DNA from: RZZS01 sp964498755
GTDB taxonomy: Bacteria; Pseudomonadota; Alphaproteobacteria; Micavibrionales; Micavibrionaceae
Assembly: GCA_964498755.1 (NCBI GenBank)
Contig: CAZCIB010000001.1
Coordinates: 52,992-116,991, forward strand
Direction: 5' to 3'
Length of the DNA stretch: 64,000 bases
Shown: positions 58,095-64,000 of the stretch, piece by piece
Position numbering within the stretch: position 1 is the stretch's first letter
Layout: every line of letters begins with the position of its first letter
Notes under the pieces: generated by a model
What the model was told of the DNA's origin: nothing
Database searches by the model: none
Seen by the model: only the letters and a program-made list of their open reading frames with translations
Translations under genes and position numbers: made by a program

Positions 58095-59663
58095 GGCGAG
58101 GATGTCATATCTCTGCATGCCTGTTTCCGGGTCGACGAACCACGTCATGGTTGTCTCGATCAGCGTGGTTTCATCCTGGTCATTGTCCCGGCCGCGGCCC
58201 ATCTGGCCCTGACCGTCATGGCCGCCGTCATGGCTGAATTCCTGCCCGTCCTGGGCCAGCTCGAAGTTGAGGGAGTCCCCGTCCACTTCGAGCCCCGCAT
58301 TCTGCAGTGCGCGTTCAAGGGCCTGCGAGTCGCGCTGGAGCATCAGGTATGTCTCCGGCTTTTCGATCAGCATATGCGCCTTGACGCTTTTATCCTTGGC
58401 GTTGAACTGCATGCGGATCTCGACGCGTCCGAGATCGGGCGGGTCCAGCTGCAGTGTTAAATTACGGGACTCGCCGTTACCGGCGGCCTTTTGCAAATGC
58501 GCCGCGACCATTTGCGTCGCCGGATGCGGCGCGCTGGCGTGTTGCGCTTGCGTAATTATTTGAGTGAGTTGCGCCGGATTATTGATGTTTTGTCCAAGCG
58601 GATGCAGGCCCATTCTCTCCATTACGGGATCGCTCCAGCCGCGCTGCGCCCAAAGGTCGCCCGCAAAAGGAAAGTCGAGCCCGTCAAGCAGGTTCCCGTT
58701 CAGCAAATTGGCCATGTTCTCGCCTTTGCCGGGGATGCCGCCAGGCAACGGGCCTGCTTCTCCCGATCCGCTCAGGCCGTTTTTAAGCAGCGCGTTACCT
58801 TTGCCGGTTAACGCGTCGCCTGAACTTTTTCCTGTAAAAGTCATCGGGTTAAAGCCGGGCGCCACGCTGGTGGAGCCTGCGCCGACGGGATGCGCGCCGA
58901 GCAGGCTATTTAGCCGCGCCGCGAATTTTTGCGCGGGGCTGCCGAATAAAAGTTCTGCGGCTTCTTTGCTGGCGCTGTTCTCCACAAACAGCGCGCTCGG
59001 CATAATTACGGCTTCAAAGGGTTTGTCCGGGGTAGGCGGCATAATCTTGATGAGGCCGACGATAACGCCCGCAACGCCTTCCTCGCCTTCATGTTCTTTC
59101 AGGACATCATGACCGAACTTGCTCATGGCTTCCGTCAACTGGTCCGGCGTCAGCCCGGTTGCGACAAGTCCGGAATAATTGTCCCCGGAAAGGGCGTTCA
59201 TCAGGCCTTTCTTGGTAATTTCGCCTGACAGGCCTATTACCGGCTTTTCACCTTCCGGCAATCCGGCCAGAAGGCTGCTGAGGAAATCCATGAAACCTTT
59301 TCGGGATTTCAGGTTTTTGAGCAGGTCCGTATTGGCGTCGTCTTTCAGAAGATCAAGCTGTAAAACCGAAGGATCAACCGTCTTTCCATCGACGGTTATT
59401 CCAAGGCTTCCGTCAGGCGTTTCCGTGACCTTGATATTTTTCAGGGCGCTTAATGCGGAATTTTTGCCCTGAAGCGCCGTTTGCGTATTTTGCTCGCCGG
59501 CGCCGGACGCTTTTGGCGCGGTCGATAGCCGCGCGAACATCAGCTCAAACAGATTGGCCGGTCCGGCTTTGGCGAGCGCGCCCTTGCCGCTGATCGCCAG
59601 ATTATTTTGCGCGCCGCCCTGCGCCGATTTGGCCGCGGTGGTATGAAATGCCGCATGATCCAT
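58092..59663 (-). CDS. fliK: Hook-length control protein FliK
   Basis: A 523-residue protein. The N-terminal ~380 residues are low in complexity and Gly/Asn/Lys-rich. The C-terminal Flg_hook domain reads NLTLQLDPPDLGRVEIRMQFNAKDKSVKAHMLIEKPETYLMLQRD (spread over about 400-445), the FliK motif LDPPDLG. Its place next to flgD and flgE supports the role. A second FliK-like protein is at 27843-29858. Confidence 0.87.
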   Translation of the reverse strand: MDHAAFHTTAAKSAQGGAQNNLAISGKGALAKAGPANLFELMFARLSTAPKASGAGEQNTQTALQGKNSALSALKNIKVTETPDGSLGITVDGKTVDPSVLQLDLLKDDANTDLLKNLKSRKGFMDFLSSLLAGLPEGEKPVIGLSGEITKKGLMNALSGDNYSGLVATGLTPDQLTEAMSKFGHDVLKEHEGEEGVAGVIVGLIKIMPPTPDKPFEAVIMPSALFVENSASKEAAELLFGSPAQKFAARLNSLLGAHPVGAGSTSVAPGFNPMTFTGKSSGDALTGKGNALLKNGLSGSGEAGPLPGGIPGKGENMANLLNGNLLDGLDFPFAGDLWAQRGWSDPVMERMGLHPLGQNINNPAQLTQIITQAQHASAPHPATQMVAAHLQKAAGNGESRNLTLQLDPPDLGRVEIRMQFNAKDKSVKAHMLIEKPETYLMLQRDSQALERALQNAGLEVDGDSLNFELAQDGQEFSHDGGHDGQGQMGRGRDNDQDETTLIETTMTWFVDPETGMQRYDILA

Positions 59664-59703
59664 CTTAAATTTCCTTTATCTCGTAACTCGAATTTATAAC
59701 CTG

Positions 59704-59737
59704 TTTCTCGCTTCTCGCTTCTCGCTTCTCGTAACTC
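59704..59737. repeat. CTTCTCG heptad run
   Basis: Four direct copies of CTTCTCG in the 84-base gap between fliK and the FlgN-like gene, preceded by TCGTAACTCG. A further run of the same unit lies at 60711-60746, and the complement GAAGCGA occurs at 63069-63104. Confidence 0.8.
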
Positions 59738-59746
59738 TCTGCCGCT

Positions 59747-60232
59747 TTACGCTGACTTGCTCACGCCGATTGAAACCGCCCGCGTCGAGCCGTCATTAAT
59801 TGTTCCTTCGGCTGAATAATTCACGGCGCGCATTTTCTGCGCCTGTTCACGCGCGTTTTCCATCAACCGCCCCGAAAGCCGTTTGAGGCCGCGTCCCATG
59901 CTTTGCAGCTTTTTCATGTTGTTATCCGTGCTGGCCTGAAAGGCTGTTTCGCGCTCCAGCAGTTTTCTTCTCAGCGCATCCCGGACGGGGGCGAATTCTT
60001 CCTTGCGCGCCATCAACTGCATACCGGCCTGATGGTAAGCCTGCGTCGCGTCGATTTTTTCCTGCTGGAGCGCAAGGAAAGCGGCGTTGTCCGCAGCTTC
60101 AAGCGCGGCCGTTTCCTTGTCGATAATCGCGTGCAGCCGGTCGACAATCGCAAGCACTTCCTTTGCGGCCTGCGCCGGGTCTTTGGAGAGGGTAAGCGTG
60201 GAAGCCGCTTTTTTATTTTCCGTTTCAGTCAT
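59747..60232 (-). CDS. FlgN/FlbY-like export chaperone
   Basis: A 161-residue helical protein. KEVLAIVDRLHAIIDKETAALEAADNAAFLALQQEKIDATQAYHQAG (spread over about 25-72) is FlgN-like: a helix pair with L/A heptads. The C-terminal part is also helical. FlgN guards the hook-associated proteins before export; the Caulobacter equivalent is FlbY. It lies between flgJ and fliK in the hook operon, which supports the call. Confidence 0.75.
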   Translation of the reverse strand: MTETENKKAASTLTLSKDPAQAAKEVLAIVDRLHAIIDKETAALEAADNAAFLALQQEKIDATQAYHQAGMQLMARKEEFAPVRDALRRKLLERETAFQASTDNNMKKLQSMGRGLKRLSGRLMENAREQAQKMRAVNYSAEGTINDGSTRAVSIGVSKSA

Positions 60233-60283
60233 GGTTTACATGCCTTCTTTTTTAAGTGTTGCCTCGCTACAAAAACAATCGCT

Positions 60284-60360
60284 CTGTCATCCCCGTGAAG
60301 ACGGAGATCCAGGAACCTCGGTTCGTTGCATTTGGGTTCCCGCCTTCGCGGGAATGACAG
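60284..60360. repeat. Inverted-repeat element forming the FlgJ C-terminus
   Basis: CTGTCATCCCCGTGAAG and TTCGCGGGAATGACAG are the outer parts of a two-hairpin element like those at 666-742 and 1070-1147. It overlaps the flgJ coding region and its stop codon at 60287. Confidence 0.8.
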
Positions 60361-60697
60361 GATTTGAAAACTGCTCCTGTATCCTGATCATTTCAGCTTT
60401 GACCTGTTCGGCGATGCCGACGCTGTGGTTGTCGGCAATCATTTTCCCGTATTCCTGCACCATCAGGCCGCGGAAGACTTCCTCGCCTTTGCCGCCGCCA
60501 AAAACCCCGTCTACCTCGATTTGCTCGAACATCGGCTTCAACATTGAACTTAAGAAAACCGCCTCGAATTCTTTCGCCGCTTTCTCGATCTGCTCCATAT
60601 TGGCCGGGCCGGATTTAAGGTGTCCGGCCTTGCGTTCGGCGTCCATTTGCGCCGACTGGCTTAAAAGCAATGATGAGTCCTGTAACAACGCGTCCAT
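60287..60697 (-). CDS. flgJ: Rod-binding protein FlgJ (N-terminal domain type)
   Basis: A 136-residue protein without a muramidase domain, common in alphaproteobacteria. EKAAKEFEAVFLSSMLKPMFEQIE and VFRGLMVQEYGKMIADNHSVGIAEQVKAEM are the rod-binding signature. The last ~24 residues (PVIPAKAGTQMQRTEVPGS) are encoded by the repeat at 60284-60360, so the natural C-terminus was replaced or extended. It is in the operon flgI-flgJ. Confidence 0.9.
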   Translation of the reverse strand: MDALLQDSSLLLSQSAQMDAERKAGHLKSGPANMEQIEKAAKEFEAVFLSSMLKPMFEQIEVDGVFGGGKGEEVFRGLMVQEYGKMIADNHSVGIAEQVKAEMIRIQEQFSNPVIPAKAGTQMQRTEVPGSPSSRG

Positions 60698-60710
60698 TTT
60701 ATTCTCTTGT

Positions 60711-60746
60711 TCTTCTCTCGTTTCTCGTTTCTCGCTTCTCGCTTCC
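60711..60746. repeat. CTCGTTT/CTCGCTT heptad run
   Basis: CTCGTTTCTCGTTTCTCGCT sits between flgJ and the flgI stop. It is the same unit as 59704-59737. Confidence 0.75.
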
Positions 60747-61921
60747 TACATCGTCTCTATATCGGCCTGCAGCGCGCCGGAGGCTTTAATGGCCTGTAAA
60801 ATCGTGATCACGTCGCGCGGGGACACGCCCAGCCTGTTGAGGCCCGTCACCAGCTCCTGCAGCGTGACGCCGGTTTCAAGCAGCGCCAGATTCACATCCT
60901 CGCCCTGATTGACTTCCAGATCGGTGCGCGGAACCACAACTGTCTGTCCGGCCTGCGCGAACGGGTTCGCCTGAGAGACTTGCGGGGACTCGGTAATCTT
61001 GACGGTCAGGTTGCTCTGGGCGATGGCGACCGGGGAAATGCGCACATCCGCGCCCATGACGATCACGCCGGAGTTTTCATCAATAACGACGCGGGCGATC
61101 ATATCCGGCTGCACAGGCAGCTGCTCAATATCCGTTATCAGGTCCACAAGCGTGCCGTCATAACCGCGCGGCTTTCTGAGTTTGACGCTGGCGGAATTTT
61201 CCGCCTCGGCAATTTCTGCCGACATGAAGCCGTTAATGGCCCGTGCAATGCGCCGCGCCGTCGTAAAGTCGGGATTTCTCAGCGCAAGACGAATGACGCC
61301 AAGAGCCTCCAGATCGAATTTAAGCTCGCGCTCGACAATCGCGCCGTTCGAAATCCGGCCCGTTGTGGGAATGTTGCGGGTAATTGTCGCCGCTTCGCCC
61401 GTCACGGAAAAGCCGGAAATAGCGACTGACCCTTGCGCGACGGCGTAAACCTCGCCGTCGGCGGCCAATAACGGCGTCACAAGCAGCGTACCGCCGCGCA
61501 GGCTCTCCGCATCGCCAAGGGCGGAAACCTGCACGTCGATGCGCGAGCCCTGATTGGCGAAGGGGGGCAGGGTGGCCGACACCATTACGGCGGCGACGTT
61601 GCCGGTGTTGAGGTTCTGACCCCGGATATTTACGCCCAGCCGCTCGAGCATCGCGATCAGGCTTTGCTCGGTGAACGGGGAGTTGTTCAGGGAATCGCCC
61701 GTGCCGTCCAAGCCGACGACAAGGCCGTAGCCGACAAGCATGTTGTCGCGTACGCCTTCCACGGCGACGATGTCCTTGATGCGCGAGGTTTTAGCGTGAC
61801 TGGTCGAGGCGAAGCCGATAAGCGCGAGGCCTACGATTACAAGCATCCAGACAATCTCGAACAGGTCATTCCTGTCGAGACGGTATCGCTTGATCTGGTT
61901 TAAAAAGCTTTTGCTTTCCAT
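60746..61921 (-). CDS. flgI: Flagellar P-ring protein FlgI
   Basis: A 391-residue periplasmic ring protein. A long signal sequence precedes cleavage after HA (SHAKTSRIKD). The conserved start of the mature protein is DIVAVEGVRDNMLVGYGLVVGLDGTGDS. LPPFANQGSRIDVQVSALGDAESLRGGTLLVTPLLAADG is the family core, spread over about 130-170. ATG 61921 agrees with a sigma-54 type site at 61963-61978. It opens the hook operon flgI-flgJ-flgN-fliK-flgD-flgE-flgE. Confidence 0.96.
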   Translation of the reverse strand: MESKSFLNQIKRYRLDRNDLFEIVWMLVIVGLALIGFASTSHAKTSRIKDIVAVEGVRDNMLVGYGLVVGLDGTGDSLNNSPFTEQSLIAMLERLGVNIRGQNLNTGNVAAVMVSATLPPFANQGSRIDVQVSALGDAESLRGGTLLVTPLLAADGEVYAVAQGSVAISGFSVTGEAATITRNIPTTGRISNGAIVERELKFDLEALGVIRLALRNPDFTTARRIARAINGFMSAEIAEAENSASVKLRKPRGYDGTLVDLITDIEQLPVQPDMIARVVIDENSGVIVMGADVRISPVAIAQSNLTVKITESPQVSQANPFAQAGQTVVVPRTDLEVNQGEDVNLALLETGVTLQELVTGLNRLGVSPRDVITILQAIKASGALQADIETM

Positions 61922-61962
61922 GCTTCCGGCTTTCGCTGGTTATTCCTTTGCGGGAACAGCTA

Positions 61963-61978
61963 TGCGAAAACCGTGCCA
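61963..61978 (-). promoter_or_regulatory. Sigma-54 promoter upstream of flgI
   Basis: On the minus strand the site reads TGGCACGGTTTTCGCA. This matches TGGCACG-N4-TTGCW with one mismatch, and the GG and GC are exactly 10 bases apart. It is 42 bases before the flgI ATG. FlbD, the expected activator, is encoded in this window. Confidence 0.65.
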
Positions 61979-61982
61979 GTTT

Positions 61983-62070
61983 CGGTTATCGGTTATCAGT
62001 TATCAGTTATCAGTTAAAAAAGTCTCTGACCCTGCCGGTAACAACCGAACAACTGACAACTGACAACTGA
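61983..62070. repeat. TTATCAG / CTGACAA heptad inverted repeat between flgI and fliX
   Basis: The left arm (61983-62015) repeats TTATCAG, and the right arm (62044-62070) repeats CTGACAA. It lies between the sigma-54 site and the fliX -10 box. The last right-arm unit supplies the fliX -35. Related to 49641-49712. Confidence 0.85.
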
Positions 62071-62088
62071 AAGCCGATGCGCTATACT
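62060..62088 (+). promoter_or_regulatory. Sigma-70 promoter of fliX with repeat-derived -35
   Basis: CTGACA (62060-62065), 17 bases, TATACT (62083-62088). The -35 box is the last full unit of the heptad repeat. AAGGAGGAGG at 62091-62100 is a strong ribosome site for the ATG at 62106. Confidence 0.55.
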
Positions 62089-62105
62089 GTAAGGAGGAGG
62101 CGCGA

Positions 62106-62546
62106 ATGAAAATCGAGGGACCTAACAAAACCGGCGGCGCTCAATCAGTAAAAAACAAGGGCAAGGTCTCGTCTTCGGACGGCAGTTTCGGGGATTTCCT
62201 GACTTCGGGCGCCGAAGGCGCGAAAGAAACGAGCGCGACGCAGCATATCGCGCGCGTCGATGCGCTTTTGTCCGTTCAGGCCGCTGAAGACCCGGCGGAG
62301 CGCGCCTCGCGCGGCAGAATGGTTTTGCGCTCGGAAAACGTGCTGAACGAGCTTGAAAGCATCCGCATGGCGATGTTGACGGGCAACCTCACCGTCGGGC
62401 ATATGGTGGACGTCGCCGACGTCGTCGCCTCGCACCGGGAAAGAATTACCGATCCGCAACTTGTCGCGCTCATGGATGAAATAGACTTGCGCGCGCAGGT
62501 CGAGCTTGCCAAAATGCGCGTTGCGCTCGAAAAAGCGGCGATCTGA
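62106..62546 (+). CDS. fliX: Flagellar assembly regulator FliX
   Basis: A 146-residue regulator. MKIEGPNKT at the start and DLRAQVELAKMRVALEKAA at the end are FliX landmarks; ARVDALLSVQ is also typical. In Caulobacter FliX couples hook-basal-body completion to FlbD activity. Divergent from flgI as in Caulobacter. Confidence 0.93.
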   Translation: MKIEGPNKTGGAQSVKNKGKVSSSDGSFGDFLTSGAEGAKETSATQHIARVDALLSVQAAEDPAERASRGRMVLRSENVLNELESIRMAMLTGNLTVGHMVDVADVVASHRERITDPQLVALMDEIDLRAQVELAKMRVALEKAAI

Positions 62547-62633
62547 TTCTTTCCATTTCCCCTTGTCTTGAAGCCTTAAGGGCCTTATAGTCCTTACACC
62601 TTAATTTCATGTTTTATGGGGGCTTAGCAATCC

Positions 62634-63068
62634 ATGACCGCGACCAGTAATGTGACGATCCCGCCCGACTACGACCCGAAAGAGGATCAGGGCGAATTCA
62701 TGAATCCCGTGATGCTGGAATATTTCCGGCAGAAGCTGATCTCCTGGCGCGAGGAATTGCTGAAAGAATCCCAGCATACGATTGAAACGACGCTTCAGGG
62801 CACGGAACTTCAGAAGCCCGATCTTGCCGACCGGGCCTCCGCCGAGACCGATCATGCGCTGGAGCTGCGTACACGCGATCGCGAGCGCAAGCTGATCAAC
62901 AAGATTAACGAAGCCTTGCTGCGCATCGAACACGGAGAATATGGCTATTGCGAGGAAACCGGCGAGCCGATTTCCATCGGCCGTCTTGACGCCCGCCCGA
63001 TCGCCACGCTCTCCATCGAGGCGCAGGAACGCCACGAGCGCATGGAAAAAACGCACAGGGAAGAATAG
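62634..63068 (+). CDS. dksA: RNA polymerase-binding transcription factor DksA
   Basis: A 144-residue coiled-coil regulator of stringent response. LADRASAETDHALELRTRDRERKLINKINEAL (spread over about 60-95) includes the conserved coiled-coil tip. The zinc-finger region reads YCEETGEPISIGRLDARPIA followed by TLSIEAQERHERM. Only the first of four cysteines is kept, as in known alphaproteobacterial DksA. It is next to fliX but probably separate. Confidence 0.93.
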   Translation: MTATSNVTIPPDYDPKEDQGEFMNPVMLEYFRQKLISWREELLKESQHTIETTLQGTELQKPDLADRASAETDHALELRTRDRERKLINKINEALLRIEHGEYGYCEETGEPISIGRLDARPIATLSIEAQERHERMEKTHREE

Positions 63069-63402
63069 GGAAGCGAGAAGCGAGTTGGGAGTTGCGAGCT
63101 TCCCCTCACCCTCCCGTCTACGCGCTGCCGCGCTTCGCCGGACCCCTCCCTCTCCCGGGGGAGAGGGGCATAAGAGCAAGCCTCCCCCGAATCCCTCTCC
63201 CTCGGGAGAGGGTAGCAAGGCTTGGCTTTTCAGAATGAAAAGCGATAGCCGAGATTGGGTGAGGGGAAACTACCAACTGGCTTTTGATTTCTGGAGCATT
63301 GTAATCGCATCGTGTCGCCTCCGCGAAGGCCGAGGCACTAAGTCGCAGGATTTTGGATCCCCGCCGCAGTTTATCCCGGACTCGATCCGGGGCAGGGATG
63401 GC
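63069..63402. repeat. Repeat-rich gap after dksA
   Basis: Three repeats lie in this ~390-base gene-free space. At 63069-63104 GAAGCGAGAAGCGAG heptads occur. At 63103-63267 CCCCTCACC and GGTGAGGGG bound a region with internal CCCTCTCCC/GGGAGAGGG hairpins. At 63354-63402 GGATCCCCG..CGGGGCAGGGATGGCG is a relative of the two-hairpin family. I see no gene in the space. Confidence 0.75.
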
Positions 63403-63458
63403 GTAACTCTGCATAACCGTATAGCGCTCTAAAACGGAAATAAAGAGTCCTGGCTCTT

Positions 63459-63860
63459 TTAATTATGTTCGCAAAAGCAGGCGTAGACGCCTCTTTGGGT
63501 GTTCGTGCACTGGTCCATTTTTTCGCGCTGTTCCCAGTAGCGGAATATTTTTTCGCAGAGCTTTTTGTTCGCCTCGTCTCCCGGTTTCTCTCCGTTGACA
63601 ATATTCTCTACGCCGTGGACCTCAATCATCGCTTGGCCAAGAAAAGCATAATAGGCCTCAACGGAGGCTCCATTAAAGCAGCCGGAGCATGAAACTATTT
63701 CTTTATAGTGTTCCCCCTGCCGCTTGAAGCGTTCAAGTATTTCCTGCGCATCACGTTCTGTGACTTCACCTCTGAAAGAGATGAGCAGTTGCTCATATCG
63801 CTCGCGTCCGCGCAGGCTGATAAAGTTATTCCATAAATTCTGTTCCGGCGTATAGCGCAT
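63459..63860 (-). CDS. Hypothetical protein
   Basis: A 133-residue protein from ATG 63860 (AAGGGAAC upstream). It is helical with several cysteines (SCSGCFNGASVEAY and a C-terminal YACFCEHN), which may bind metal. No family recognised. There is no close partner gene inside the window. Confidence 0.5.
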   Translation of the reverse strand: MRYTPEQNLWNNFISLRGRERYEQLLISFRGEVTERDAQEILERFKRQGEHYKEIVSCSGCFNGASVEAYYAFLGQAMIEVHGVENIVNGEKPGDEANKKLCEKIFRYWEQREKMDQCTNTQRGVYACFCEHN

Positions 63861-64000
63861 AGTAAAAAATGTTCCCTTGCTAACGTCAATCAGGAGGCGT
63901 TGAGCCAATTGCCATGCAATATTGCAAGATCTTTATTGCCCGGCGCCACACTACCGGACACAGTTGGGATAAGGCGGTGAATTGATTCATACTTTCAGAT

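Noticed and set aside
59704..60746. CRISPR-like repeats in the hook operon
   Set aside because: Units are 7 bases and contiguous, without unique spacers, and there are no cas genes nearby.

Overview
The window looks like an alphaproteobacterial chromosome. The evidence is a CtrA response regulator with its phospho-acceptor at D51, the alphaproteobacterial flagellar regulators FlbD, FliX, FlaF and FlbT, a TipF-like EAL protein, a DksA whose zinc cysteines are mostly replaced, and the divergent fliX/flgI gene pair known from Caulobacter. I cannot name the genus. No tRNA, rRNA, CRISPR array, prophage or plasmid replication gene was seen.

Layout. 1-5.0 kb: the left edge cuts an argB-like kinase. 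It is followed by a GIY-YIG nuclease gene set between two inverted-repeat elements, argC, a DUF1611/DgcN-like P-loop protein, a BrnT/BrnA toxin-antitoxin pair and an M20 amidohydrolase. 5-17 kb: housekeeping and transport genes. These include yejB and yejE (a second brnTA pair lies between them), a distant yejA-like binding protein, an MIF-like tautomerase, two histidine phosphatases, an aldo/keto reductase and kdsB. 17-25 kb: HAD hydrolase, tipF-like gene, pyrD, parDE, pgsA, ctrA and unknown proteins. 25-32 kb: first flagellar block (fliI, fliJ, a FliK-like protein, flhG, flhF). 32-42.9 kb: toxin-antitoxin pairs, flhA, an OmpA-like lipoprotein, an iota-type carbonic anhydrase candidate, a RAYT transposase with its REP hairpins, and flbD. 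42.9-62.5 kb: second flagellar block (motA, fliN, fliH, fliG, fliF, flaG-like, flaF, flbT, flagellin, a methyltransferase, two tandem flgE genes, flgD, fliK, flgN-like, flgJ, flgI, fliX), then dksA.

How it works together. CtrA, FliX and FlbD are the upper levels of the known alphaproteobacterial flagellar cascade. A sigma-54 type -24/-12 site lies upstream of flgI, where FlbD would be expected to act. A TTAA-N7-TTAAC CtrA-type site lies upstream of the flagellin gene. The flagellar export genes flhB, fliP, fliQ and fliR, the rod genes and motB are not in this window.

Most unusual features. (1) The spaces between genes are filled with several families of repeats. Short tandem units of 7-8 bases face their own reverse complement to form large imperfect hairpins. 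Repeats have become parts of genes: the FliI C-terminus, the FlgJ C-terminus, the FlbD linker and the fliX -35 box. (2) Two different nucleases, a GIY-YIG protein and a RAYT HUH transposase, each sit between paired inverted repeats. (3) Two hook-protein genes lie in tandem, and there are two FliK-like proteins. (4) There are six type II toxin-antitoxin loci, one with a frameshifted BrnT. (5) An argB-argC cluster contains a DUF1611/DgcN-like protein.
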